A stretch of DNA of 64,000 nt from Cymodocea nodosa (taxonomy: Eukaryota > Streptophyta > Magnoliopsida > Alismatales > Cymodoceaceae), in NCBI GenBank assembly GCA_036874045.1, contig CM072335.1:14900001-14964000 (forward strand), read 5' to 3'. Shown here one piece after another: positions 22,062 to 33,565 of this stretch. A program made the translations under genes and the position numbers. Positions within the stretch are counted from its first letter, which is position 1. Each line of letters opens with the position of its first letter. The notes beneath the pieces are model-generated. The model ran no database searches. It was not told where the DNA came from and saw only the letters and a list, made by a program, of their open reading frames with translations.

Positions 22062-22477
22062 GTTGTAGACCTAAGTATCCGAAAATAAAGGTTCAATCAG
22101 AGGCTTTGAGTTAATTATCCGAAAGTCAGAAGATTTCAAAGAGTTACTGGTTGTAACTATCCGAAATGACTTAAAGGACACTTAAGTGGACGTTCAGACA
22201 GTTATGAAGCTAAGTATCTGAAAGTCAGACACTTAAGTGGATCTTTGGATAGTTAAGAAGCCAAGTATTCAGAAAGCAGTGACTTAAGTGGATCTTCAGA
22301 TAGTTAGGCAGTAACTATCCGAAATTCATAAGTTTTCAGAAGTTTATCGGTAGAACCTTCCAAAATGCCTAAAGAGACACTTAAGTGAGTTTTCGGATAG
22401 TTAAGATGTAACCATCCGGAAGACATGCAGTTTTCGAAGAGTTATTAGCAAAACCTTTTGAAAGGACAAAGAGAGAG
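22062..22477 (+). repeat. T 5' LTR, first segment
   Basis: It matches 46147-46560 of the T 3' LTR. It contains repeated ACTTAAGTGG and AGATAGTTA / TAACTATCCGAA boxes. It is cut by G1 on the left and C on the right (flank GAGAG, 22473-22477). Confidence 0.8.
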
Positions 22478-23986
22478 TGTTTGGATCTTAAGGCTTACCA
22501 AAGGGGGGTGAATGGTAAAAATTCATTTCTTAACAATTTAGAGGTAGTTTAATGTAAAGTGATAGTAAGCATATAATAAGGAAATCACACAGAGATTTTA
22601 GGTGGTTCACCACTAACGGCTAGTCCACCCCCAAAGGATACTTGGGCTTCACTAAACTCTTGCAAACGTACAATCACTTGCTTTAAGGTTTAAGCAAGAA
22701 CCAACTAACCATTCACTTGAGCTTCCTTGTCGAAGCTTCAATCAATCCTTTCACTGAAGTTTTAATCCGTGTACTTCAGTAAACACTATCTTGTGAACAA
22801 CAGAGTTGAATGCGTGATGAACTTCTGCAATTTGATCTGCAAGTGTTGAAGATGATTTGATCTCTAAAGCTTTTGTTCTGTTGAGCTTGGTGTGAGTATA
22901 TGTATGAGCAAAGCGCTACTTAAATCCATTGTCTGTATTTTTTATATATACCTGATATGTACAACGATCATATTTTCTTCCAACGGATGTATTCTACTGT
23001 ACTTGATTAGACTCCAGTCCCAATACGGTAAGTTACCATTCAGAAAATCGTTTCAAGATATCTTACTGATTTTCCTATCCTTTCAGATAGTTAGCTATGC
23101 AACTCTCTGAAGAGTATCTGTAACTCACCGAAAGATCACTTAACCTTTACTGCCAGGTAGGATTCCAGAATATTTACTGTGAGCTGCCATTCAATCGGAT
23201 ACTTATAACTGTAACTCACCGAACAGTTATATACCTGTCGGATAGTTTGTCTCTGTTAACTTTCTGATTGCTTTAATTCAATACGTGCATAAAGGCTGAC
23301 TTAAGCTTTGGATGGTTATCCCTGTAACTCACCGAAACACTTCAGGATTTTGGATAGTTATCTTTCTAACTCTCCGAAAACTTATTTGTACTTCTTTCTG
23401 GAATTTTGCACGTGTGAAATTCAATGACTTAAGTTTCGGATGGTTATCCCTGTAACTCATCGAAACGCTTCAGGATTTTGGATAGTTAACTTTCTAACTC
23501 TCCAAAAACTTATTTGCACTTCTTTCTAGAATTCTGCATGTGGGAAATTCAATGACTTAAGTTTCTGAAAGTTATACCTGTAACTTACTGAAAAACTTGA
23601 ATAGTTATCTAACTCTCCGAAAAGAAAACTCGAATAGTTATCTAACTCTCCGACAAGTCCTTTAAGCTTCCGTTCTGTATTTCTACACGTGGTTTATTGA
23701 ATGACTTAACTTTCAAATAGTTATACCTGTAACTCTCTGAAAAGTTCTTTAAGCTTCCGAATAGTTAACTCCTTAACTATCTGATCATTCAATCCTCCTT
23801 AACCTAAGAATTACACCTCTTAACTGTTCAAATTTCTGCAACAGCATATTTTGAGATTTACTGCCACCTGTTTGCTAGTTTGATTTGTCTATCTTTTGAT
23901 CTTTTTGCTGTACAGACTAATCCTGATAAATACAATTCAAAACCTTACATTGATTTTTGCATTATCAAAATCTAGAGGTCCTTTCA
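22478..23986 (-). repeat. C 3' LTR
   Basis: It begins TGAAAGGACCTC (23986) after the polypurine tract and ends at the ACA of TTGGATCC-like sequence mirrored by the 29009 copy. It contains three to four tandem units of about 125 bp (23282-23790), each with an ACGTG motif, TGACTTAAG and paired GGATGGTTA / TAACTCACCGAA and GGATAGTTA / TAACTCTCCGAA boxes. A TATA-like run is at 22939-22950 on the minus strand. Confidence 0.85.
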
Positions 23987-24339
23987 ATCTCCCCCTTTTT
24001 GATAATAGCAAAAACCTTACAATGTATTACATGTATTTCTCTCCCTATATATCTATACAGAAAAGCACACGAGGATAGTAGAATAATGAAAATTTAAAGA
24101 TTCCCCCTGATTTTCTGAAACCACTCCCCTTGAATTTCTCCCCCTACTTTACTGCAGCTTTGCTTACCAAATTATGAGATTTCTCCCCCTTTTTTGCCAA
24201 TTGTCAAAAAGAAGTGAGAAGACAGATATTGAGTTGGTGGAGCAATTATAGCTAAGTAAAAAAAATGTCTAAGATGCTGCAAAATAGAGAAATTAGTAGA
24301 ACAAGCTCCTAGTGGTGAGCTTGGAGAGTAGATATGAAA
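23987..24339 (-). other. C 3' untranslated region with several polypurine tracts
   Basis: The primary tract is AAAAAGGGGGAGAT (minus, 23987-24002). Further G-rich tracts are at about 24100-24112, 24135-24150 and 24180-24195 on the minus strand. Multiple tracts are a known Sirevirus trait. Confidence 0.65.
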
Positions 24340-27300
24340 TTATAAATCATATAAAGAACAAATCCCTAAATTTCGTCTAATATGATTAAATGTAGCTTCA
24401 GATAATGGTTTGGTGAAGATATCTGCAAGTTGTTCTTTAGTAGAGACATATTCTAAGGAAATATGACCTTTTTCAACATGGTCTCTTAAAAAGTGATGCC
24501 TAATCTCAATATGTTTTGCTCTAGAGTGTAGAACTGTGTTTTTGGAGAGATTGATTGCACTATTGCTATCACAGTAAATAATGGTATTCTAAAAATTTAG
24601 CTTATAATCTGCCAGAGTTTGTTGCATCCATAAGATCTGTGCATAGCATAGGCCTGCTGCCATATATTCAGCTTCAGTGGTAGATAGAGCTATAGAGTTT
24701 TGTTTCGTGCTGAACCAAGAAACAAGAGAATGACCAAGCAATTGACATGTCCCATTGGTGCTTTTTCGATCTGATTTGCATCCTACATAATCTGCATCAC
24801 TGTATCCTACTAAAGTCAATTGATTCTGTGAAGAATAAAATAAGCCAAACTCTTTGGTACCTTGTAGATATTTAAATATACGTTTAACTGATTTTAAGTG
24901 TGATGCTTTTGGAGAGGCTTGATATCTTGCACAAGTACAAACACTAAACATTATATCTGGTCTACTAGCTGTTAGATACAGAAGTGATCCAATCATACCT
25001 CTGTATTTCTTTTGATCCACTGGAATGCCAGAAATGTCTTTATCAAGTTTTTCATTTGAGTTCATAGGAGTACCTACTGCTTTGGATTTATATCCGTACC
25101 AAATTTTAAGAGAATCTCTTTGCAAAATTTCTCTTGATTCAAGAAAATACCATGCTGAAGTTGATGAATCTGTAATCCTAGAAAGAATTTTAATTCTCTC
25201 ATAAGACTCATCTTAAATTCATTCTTCATTAAGATTTGAAAATCATGACATAGTTTCTCATGTGTGGCACCAAAAATGATATCATCCACGTAGATTTGAA
25301 TAATCAACATATGAGAGCTTTCAGATTTGATGAATAAGGTGTTGTCTACAGTTCCTAGGTTAAACTGATTCTCAAGAAGGAAACTCTTCAGTTTATCATA
25401 CCATGCACGTGGTGCTTGCTTCAAACCATAGAGAGCTTTATTTAGTTTGTATACATGGTTTGGATTTTCTCCATCTTCAAAACCTGGTGGCTGTTCTACA
25501 TATACTTCTTCTTGCAGAATGCCATTAAGAAATGCACTTTTAACATCCATCTAATAAACCTTGATTTTCATACTACTTGCAAAGGCAAGTAACATTCTAA
25601 TTGCTTCAAGTCTTGCAATAGGTGCAAAAGTTTCTTCATAGTCGATTCCTTCCTGTTGGTTGTATCCTTGAGCAACAAGTCTAGCTTTATTTCTAATAAT
25701 ACTACCATTATTGTCAAGTTTGTTCTTAAACACCCATTTAGTACCAATAATTGATTTTTCGATGGGCCTTTCAATCAAGTTCCAGACTTCATTTTTCTTG
25801 AATTGATTTAGTTCCTCTTGCATGGCCATGATCCAGTATTCATCATTGCAGGCATCTTCAACTATTGAAGGTTCAAGTTCAAACACAAAAGCACAATAAT
25901 TACAAATATTTTGAATTTTGCTTCTTATTTGAACACCTTGATTTATATTCCCAATAATTTGCCCAATGGGATGTTCAGACTTTGTCTTTCATGTTTTTTC
26001 TGTCTTAGTAGATGTAGGCATTGATGAACTATCCTTTTTTTGAGGAATTTTCTGATTTGTTACTTCACTTTCACTTTCACTATCTATTGTTAGCTTCTTC
26101 AATTTTCCTACCATATCTTCATCAAAGAATACGTTTATTGACTATTCTACTCTTCTTTCATGTTCAAAATAGACCCTGTAGGCCTTTTTTCTTGAAGAGT
26201 ATCCAACAAGTAAAGCAGGATCAGATTTTGCATCAAATTTGTCCTTTTGATCCTTTGTATTAAGCACAAAACATCTTGATCCGAAGACCTTAAAATATCC
26301 AACATTTGGTATTTTACCATACCATAGTTTAAAAGGTGTCTTATGTAGGATAGGTTTAAGATGAGTTCTGTTTATTGAATAACATGTAGTATTTACAACT
26401 TCAGCCCATAGAGACTTTGGTAGATCAGATGCATTAAGAATTGTCGTTGCCATTTCTTGTATTGATCTATTCTTCCTTTCTACAACTCCATTCTGAGTAG
26501 GAGTTCTTGGACATGATAATTCATGCAGTATGCCAAAAGAATTGCATAATTCTTCAAATTCTGAATTTTCAAATTCACCTCCATGATCACTTCTAATCTT
26601 TTTCACGGTTGATTCTTTTTCATTTTGAATTCTAATATAGAGATGTTTGAATTCATCACAGGCTTCATTCTTGTGTGTTAAGAAAATAACCCAAGTGAAT
26701 CTTGTATAATCATCAACTACCACTAAGGTATATTTTCTTCCTCCTAAACTAGTTATCTGTGTAGGACCAAACAGGTCCATATGCAATAGATCCAATGGTT
26801 GACGTGTGGCAATGTCTTCAATACTCTTGTGTGCTGATTTCCTTTGTTTTCCAATTGTACAGTCACTACACAATTTATCTCTCTTGAATTTGGGCTTAGG
26901 CACACCTCTAACAAGATCACGTTTGGTCAATTTTCTTATAACTCTCATGTTTGCATGATTTAATCTTTTATGCCATAACCATTCATCTTCATTAGAAGCA
27001 ACTAAACATGCATCACTAGATATAATATCATATGGAAATTCCAAAGTATAAATTGAGTTATTTCTATATCCAGTAAATTTAATTTCATGTATATCCTGTT
27101 GTATTATAAAACAGTTTTCTGCAGTAAAAGGTATATTGTAACCTTTGTCACATAATTGACCTACACTTAGCAGATTCTGTTTTAAACCATTTACATGAAG
27201 AACATTTTCAATTTTTCCATTTTCAGATGCAACATTTCCTATGGCAGTAATTCTACATTTTTCATTGTTACCAAACTTAACAGATCTTGAATTTATTGAC

Positions 27301-27429
27301 TTAATAGATTCCAAAAGTCTTTTCTTACCTGTCATATGCTTTGAGCAACCACTGTCAATGATCCACTTGGACGTTTGAGCTTTCTTGTCCATGTAGTCTT
27401 ACAAGTCATGTTGAAATTAAGACTTTTGG
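24340..27429 (-). pseudogene. pol: C pol: protease, integrase, reverse transcriptase, RNase H
   Basis: The protease motif DSGCSKHMTG starts near 27355. The integrase zinc finger runs from LWHKRLNHANM to CSDCTIGKQ, followed by the DDE residues in LHMDLFGPTQ, RSDHGGEFEN and QNGVVERKNR. RT keeps [34 protein letters not shown] and the YVDD box. RNase H has YSDADYVGCKSDRKS and LSTTEAEYMA. The tail ends at the stop in 24340-24342. Defects are a few stops (near 26139, 25989, 25548, 24589) and one frameshift near 25090, within an otherwise well-kept protein. It is the best-preserved copia pol in the window. It performs reverse transcription and integration for C and possibly in trans for relatives. 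Confidence 0.9.
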
Positions 27430-28962
27430 TACCCATATCTTCTTGGGTCCATCACTGTTAGTCCTTTGTATACTAAACCTATTGCCTTTTGGTAGCCATA
27501 TAGACGTAGATCTCTTCTTAATGACAAACATAGTTGTGCCATCTTTATAAGATCTAATTTTTCCACTATAGTAAGGGATTTCCTATGGTACAGCATACCC
27601 TAGGCCAAATTTGCTTCCTCCTATTCTTTGAGATCCTATTATTTTGTTTAAGCTATTTTCACCTTTAGTAAATTTACATACAATTTTCTTCAAATCAGTA
27701 ACTTTTGATAATAGATTTTTATTTTCTTCTTTCAGATCAAAATTTTTACAACTATAGTTATCCATTTTAGTCTTTAATTCCCTATTATGAACTAAGGCTT
27801 TTTCTAGTTCAGCAAAAACATCTTCTAGATAGGAATTTAAATTCTTTAATTCTTTCTTGTACTTCTTACATTTTATATATAAGTTATCTATTGTACAGAG
27901 AAGACTATCTATATCTACATCATCATTTTCTTTTTTCGAGCAATAGGGAGATGTAGAGCATACCTCTTATGCAGCAAAGCACACGTTTGCAAATGCCTCC
28001 TCATCTGAGTCTGATGAGCTGCTGGATGAACTGTTGTCATCCCAAGTGACTTTCAATGCCATTTTCTTCTTATTCTTCCTTTTCCATTTCTGTTTGTCCT
28101 CATCCTATTGAAAAGGACAGTAAAGTTGAATGTGTCTCAATTTCTTGCACTTGTAGCATGTAGGGACTTTTGATTTTGAGGAGCTGGCTTTACCTCCTTG
28201 TCTCATCATCCTTCTGAAGTTTCTGGCCAGCAGTAACACTTCATCCTCATCCGAGCTTAATTGATCTTCTGTTGAGGGAAAAGCTAGTTCTTTCTTTTTC
28301 TTTACTTTTCTTTTAGTGACTCCTTCTTCTTCTTTCCATTCCTTCATTTGGACTTCATTGGCTAGAAGGTTTCCCAACAAATCTTAAACTAAATAGTTAT
28401 TTAGATCCTTTGAATCCTGTATGGAAGTAGACTTCTGCTTTCATTCGACTATTAGGCTCCTTAGGATCTTTTGTACCTGTTCACGATTAGAGAAACTCCT
28501 CCCAAGGCCTCTTAGTTCATTCACAATTTCTGTGAATCTAGAAAACATTTCAGTGATACTTTCTTTTCCAAGCATTTTGAATAATTCATATTTTCTTAAC
28601 AAAATGCTAATTTTAGTATCTTTAACTTGGCTGGTTCCTTCATATGTAATTTGAAGGATCTTCCAAGCTTCATGGGAGAATTTACAAGCAGATATTTTAT
28701 TATACTGTTCACCAATTAGTGCACAGTAAATGGAATTAAGTCCACGAGCATCCATTTGGATGATTCTTTCATCCTCCTCAGTCCAGTCAATTTCATGATT
28801 GATTGGAGTTGGTGTTCCATATACAACCATTTTCCAAAGCTTCACATTTGTACTCCTGAGAAAGCACTCCATCCTATTTTTCCAGTAGCTGTAATTGCTA
28901 CCATCAAAGAGGGGAGGTCGATGGATATTCTGACCCTCTGTAGTGTGGAAAGTCGTGATCTC
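27430..28962 (-). pseudogene. gag: C gag with coiled-coil C-terminal extension
   Basis: The reading begins near 28962 without an ATG in frame. It has PPLFDGSNYSYWKNRM, the LKMW-type capsid start, then ALIGEQYNKISACKFSHEAW and YEGTSQVKDTKISILLRKYE of the UBN2/copia Gag family. A zinc knuckle CYKCKKLRHIQLYC follows (Gly-His is Arg-His). After an acidic Ser-rich patch comes a long charged helical segment (27583-27900), as in the Gag of SIRE-type elements. Stops interrupt at about 28440, 28385, 28103 and 27970. The frame shifts by one base between gag and pol near 27400-27580. Confidence 0.8.
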
Positions 28963-28990
28963 AGATGATTAAATCTATTAACGAGATCAA

Positions 28991-29007
28991 CCTTGCTCTG
29001 ATACCAA
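28991..29007 (-). other. C primer-binding site
   Basis: On the minus strand TTGGTATCAGAGCAAGG follows the LTR end. It matches the initiator-Met tRNA PBS (TGGTATCAGAGC) exactly. Confidence 0.85.
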
Positions 29008-29008
29008 T

Positions 29009-30314
29009 TGTTAGGACCTTAAGGCTTACCAGAGGGGGGGGGTGAATGGTAATAATTCGTTTCTTAACCTTTTAGAAGTAGTTTAATATAAAGAGATAGC
29101 AAGCACACAATAAAAGTATACACATAGAGATTTTAGGTGGTTCACCACTAACGGCTAGTCCACCCCCAAGGGATACTTGGGCTTCACTAAACTCTTGCAA
29201 ACGTACAATCACTTGCTTTAAGGTTTAAGCAAGAACCAACTAACCATTCACTTGAGCTTCCTTGTTGAAGCTTCAATCAATCTTTTCACTGAAGTTTTAA
29301 TCTGTGTACTTCAGTAAACACTATCTTGTGAACAACAGAGTTGAATACGTGATGAACTTTTGCAATTTGATCTACAAGTGTTGAAGATGATTTGATCTCT
29401 AAAGCTTTTGTTCTGTTGAGCTTGGTGTGAGTATATGTATGAGCAAAACGCTGCTTAAATCTGTTGTCTGTATTTTGTATATATACCTGATATGTACAAC
29501 GATCATATTTTCTTCCAACGGATGTATTCTACTGTACTTGATTAGACTCCAGTCCCAATACGGTAAGTTACTATTCAGAAAATCGTTTTAAGATATCTTA
29601 CCAATTTTCCTATCCTTTCGGATAGTTAGCTATGCAACTCTCCAAAGAGTATCTGTAACTCACCGAAAGATCACTTAACCTTTACTGCCAAGTAGGATTC
29701 CAGAATATTTACTGTGAGCTGCCATTCAATCAGATACTTATAACTGTAACTCACCGAACAGTTATATACCTGTCGGATAGTTTGTCTTTGTTAACTTTTC
29801 GATTGCTTTAATTCAGCACGTGCTTAAAGGCTGACTTAAGTTTCAGATGGTTATCCCTGTAACTCACCGAAATACTTCAGGATTTCGGATAGTTATCTTT
29901 CTAACTCTTCGAAAACTTATTTGTACTTCTTTCTGAAATTTTGCACATGGGAAATTCAATGACTTAATTTTTGAATGGTTATCCCTGTAACTCACCGAAA
30001 CGCTTCAGGATTTCGGATAGTTAACTTTCTAACTTTCCGAAAACTTATTTGCACTTCTTTCTGAAATTCTACACGTGGGAAATTCAATGACTTAAGTTTC
30101 GAAAAGTTATACCTGTAACTTACCGAAAAACTCGAATAGTTATCTAACTCTCCGAAAAGAAAACTCGGATAGTTATCTAACTCTCCGACAAATCCTTTAA
30201 GCTTCCGTTCTGTATTTCTACACGTGGTTTATTGAATGACTTAACTTTCGGATAGTTATACCTGTAACTCTTCGAAAAGTCCTTTAAGCTTCCAGATAGT
30301 TAACTCCTTAACTA
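29009..30314 (-). repeat. C 5' LTR, 5' end deleted
   Basis: It is closely similar to 22478-23790 but stops at TAACTCCTTAACTAT (30300-30314), where T LTR sequence begins. The TATA-like run is at 29472-29486 (minus). It has the same tandem palindrome units. Confidence 0.85.
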
Positions 30315-30660
30315 TTCTAAATGTTGCAGATTTCAGAAATATAAGAAGATAAGGCTCCTATATTAAGAGTCTCTTCTTCAAAGCATTATTTCTCTATTTT
30401 AATGGCTTGTATGTAATTAAAGGTTTATAAACCCTAAGTTGGGTAGTATATAAACCTTTATGATGTTGAAAAATATTGCAGTTGATTGTGCCGAAGCTCA
30501 TAATGGAACCCTCAACTCTCCGTGGACGTAGGCTGTTGCTGAACCACGCAAATCCTATTTCTTCTCTTACTCTTCACTCCTAACATTGATGAGTTTAGAG
30601 CTGAGTGTTTCAGTATCGTGCTATAAAAGGTTAACTGAACGATTCGTTCAAGTAACAACA
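30315..30660 (+). repeat. T 5' LTR, second segment
   Basis: It matches 46690-47043, ending AAGTAACAACA. A TATA-like TATATAAAC is at 30447-30455 (46820-46828 in the 3' copy). Between this and the first segment about 120 bp of LTR is missing. Confidence 0.8.
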
Positions 30661-30661
30661 A

Positions 30662-30678
30662 TTGGTATCAAAGCCAAA
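30662..30678 (+). other. T primer-binding site
   Basis: TTGGTATCAAAGCC follows the LTR. It matches the initiator-Met tRNA type with one change. Confidence 0.75.
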
Positions 30679-30697
30679 GGTTCTTCAGTTTAACAGA

Positions 30698-31429
30698 ATG
30701 ACAGATGATAGAAAGCTCAGGATCGAGAAGTTTGATGGTAAAGATTTCAGATACTGGAGGTCTTAGATCGAAGACTGTTTGTATCAGAAGGATCTTCATC
30801 AACCTTTGTTCAGAAGAAAACCAGAGAAGATGGATCAGGAAGAGTGGGAGTTATTGGACAAAAAAGCTCTAGGTCTCGTTAGGTTGTCACTAGCAAGGAG
30901 CGTTCATTCAAACATTGCCAAGGAGAAAACAACAACTGACTTGATGAAAGCTTTGTCCAACATGCATGAGAAGCCTTCAACCGCCAACAAGTTATTTCTC
31001 ATGCGTAGATTATTTAATCTAAAAATGCATGAAAGTGCAAATGTAATTAACCACGTTAATGAGCTAAATACTATTCTGAATCAACTGCATTCAGTAGATA
31101 TAGTATTTGATGATGAAGTTAGGGCCTTGATTTTATTATCCTCGTTACCAGAAAGTTGGTCTCCTGTCGTGACTGGTGTAAGTAGTTCACTAGGTCATGA
31201 GAAGCTCAAGATGAGTGACATCTAGGATTTAATTTTGAGTGAGGACATTTGTAGGAAAAGTGAATTGTCAACTTCAACTTCTGCCCTTAGTGTTGAAATT
31301 TGAGGGAGAAGTAAATCAAAACAATTTAAATCCAAAGGAAGATCAAAGTCCAGAGGTACTAGTAAAATGAGAGCAGATATCAAATGCTGGAATTGCAATT
31401 AATGGGGGCACTTCAAGTCACAATGTAAG
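30698..31429 (+). pseudogene. gag: T gag
   Basis: The ATG is at 30698. The N-terminus (LRIEKFDGKDFRYWR) and core (DKKALGLVRLSLARSVH, TANKLFLMRRLFNLKM, LHSVDIVFDDEVRALILLSSLPESW) are standard Tnt1/Tork Gag (UBN2 family). A basic Ser/Lys-rich stretch leads to a CCHC zinc knuckle, C-x2-C-x4-H-x4-C (CWNC to HFKSQC), with a stop codon inside. Four stops in all (near 30765, 31225, 31303, 31402), no frameshift. S is inserted right after the last knuckle Cys codon. Gag would bind and package element RNA. Confidence 0.85.
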
Positions 31430-33067
31430 TGTAGGATCATATGGCTACACAAGAGGGCGGTGAATTATGTTTTTCAATATTTTCGAATATAATTGAAACT
31501 TTAATTCTTAAAAACAATTCAAGATATTGTTTTTAATAAAATCATTTTTATTCAAGGTTTCAATTACAATATACAATTCAATTCTCCTCAGAAATTGTAG
31601 ATGCATTTATATCTCGATACCATGTATCATCTAAACAATTTCATAACTACAAACAGAGAAAACTAATTTACAGAATTTAAAACTTTTCTCCCTGTTTGAG
31701 ATCTTTCTTCTTCTTCTTCTTTCTTCTTCAGCAATTCTTCAGTGACGAATATCTTGTCTTTTTATACTTCACCGAATTTGCTTTCTTTTGATACTTCAAA
31801 TCTTCAGTGATGTAAATCTTACCTTTTTATGCTTCATTGAACTTTCTTCTACCTGAGAGATTTTCCCCGAAGAGGTGTTTTTGATCCTTGAAAAGATTTT
31901 TCTTTTGGTGTGCAGGGATAGTTTGATTCATGAAAAGATTTTTCATTTTGTGTGCAAGGATAGTTTGATCAACGAGAACTCTATGCCTTTTATACTATAT
32001 CTTTATTTCATGCATATCCTCCACATTTAATCACTACCAGTTTTCCACTTCTTCATGTCATTTCTTTTTCCTTCATCGAAACACACACGTTCTGACCCAC
32101 GTTTACATTTCAAATTTTCTTTAATCATCAATCTTGGATCTTTGAAAAATTTCCTGCAAAATAAACTTTCTCGTCCAAAATTTTTTTCATCAGTGTAATA
32201 AGAAGTCGTGACTTTAATGTTAACTAAATGAGTAACACAAGTATATATATAACTTAACGTTTCTAACTTAACGAGTTCCTCATGTGCCATTTCAAGTGAC
32301 AAGTACTGTAGCTAACTCACTGAAACAACTTATCCTTTCTTTCAGAAGGTTAAATGCTAACTCACCGAAAACAGTTTAAGTTTCAGATAGTTACGGTTGT
32401 AAGTCTCCGAAAAACTCTTTTTACTATAAAACTAGTGAAACACATGTCGTGACCTGAAACCATGACTTAAGTTACCTTTCGGATAGTTACGACTGTAAGT
32501 CTTCGAAAAACTTTAACTCACTGATTCAGTAATAAACAAATGTTTTTATAATAAGAATTTTACCACGTGCAAAAATAACAACTTAAGTTTATAACGCTAA
32601 CCTAACGCGTTGCCTTAATATTCAATATAGCAACTCAACGCGTTTAGTTATGCTAACTTAATGAGTTAAACATTTGCACCTCACGTGATACAATATAACA
32701 TTCGTAACTTATAATTTCACCACGTGTATAATACTAACTTAACGAGTTTGTCTCTTCTTTTACTCACTAACTTAACGAGTTATCTTAACGTACACTATAC
32801 ATGATACAGAAGATATAACTTTAAAACATTTCATGCTTTTCAATAAAAACACACGTTAACTTAACGTTTAGTTAAATGAGAAATTAATGCAATGAAACAA
32901 CGAGTTATTAACTTAGTATAATTTTAGATCCAATACAGACAAGTATTTATATCAGTAAGTTTTTTCTGTATTAATTGATGATTTTCATTTCTTTTCACAA
33001 GCAATAGTAATTGAGCAAATATGATTATTTTCATTCAGCACACATCATCAAAACAAAATACTCAACA
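31430..33067 (-). repeat. S 3' LTR
   Basis: 1638 bp, about 96 bp longer than the 5' LTR. The extra length is one more palindrome unit in the block 32311-32530 (TTTCGGATAGTTA facing TAAGTCTCCGAA). CTCGTTAAGTTA-type boxes and CACGTG motifs fill the rest. A TATA-like run is near 32242-32252. Confidence 0.88.
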
Positions 33068-33565
33068 ATCTCACCCTTTTTGATGATGACAAAACCATAT
33101 TAAATCAATTATGAAATATGTTTAACTCAACAAAGCACCTTTGTTGGGATAACTTTTCATTCAACAAACAAGTTTGTTGACTTAAGTTCACTTAAGCTTA
33201 TTTCTATTGTTTGTGTAAATTTCACCTCTCAAAAATAAAACTTTCAGATGTCAATAATTATATAAGTATCAGTTTTCTAATTATCATCTGCCAGATTACA
33301 ATAACCATTTAAATATCATCTCTCTTTATAATATATGCAATTAAAATCATAATCATCTTTTTATAATATTTCTCCCCCTTTTTGTCATTAATCAAAAAGA
33401 TAATTATAGAGAATATATATATGGTAAGAGATATATTTACAACAACTCTTTCTGTAAACAATAATAAGAATTGAATACATTTATAGAAACAAATGTATTG
33501 TTCAAAGAATCAAACAAGGAATACAAACATTACATTTTGTATTCAGAAACAAACAAAAACAGTGA
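33068..33565 (-). other. S 3' untranslated region with two polypurine tracts
   Basis: On the minus strand AAAAAGGGTGAGAT (33068-33081) precedes the LTR, with a G-to-T change compared with S1. A second tract, AAAAAGGGGGAGA (33371-33384), lies 300 bp upstream. S1 has the same pair. Confidence 0.65.

Larger units (their letters stand above)
22478..30314 (-). mobile_element. C: Sirevirus-like Ty1/copia retrotransposon without third ORF
   Basis: On the minus strand: LTR (30314-29009), PBS, gag, protease, integrase, RT, RNase H, polypurine tracts, LTR (23986-22478). The Met-type PBS, coiled-coil Gag extension and several polypurine tracts fit a Sirevirus. No ORF follows RNase H. The first ~230 bp of the 5' LTR is deleted together with about 120 bp of the T LTR. 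Confidence 0.85.

Noticed and set aside
22892-23110. 72-codon hydrophobic ORF in the C 3' LTR
   Set aside because: It lies antisense within an LTR and covers the TATA-like run; the second LTR copy does not keep it as a comparable ORF.
30662-30678. tRNA-like sequence (TGGTATCA motif)
   Set aside because: It is the primer-binding site, only the complement of a tRNA 3' end, directly after an LTR. No cloverleaf is present.
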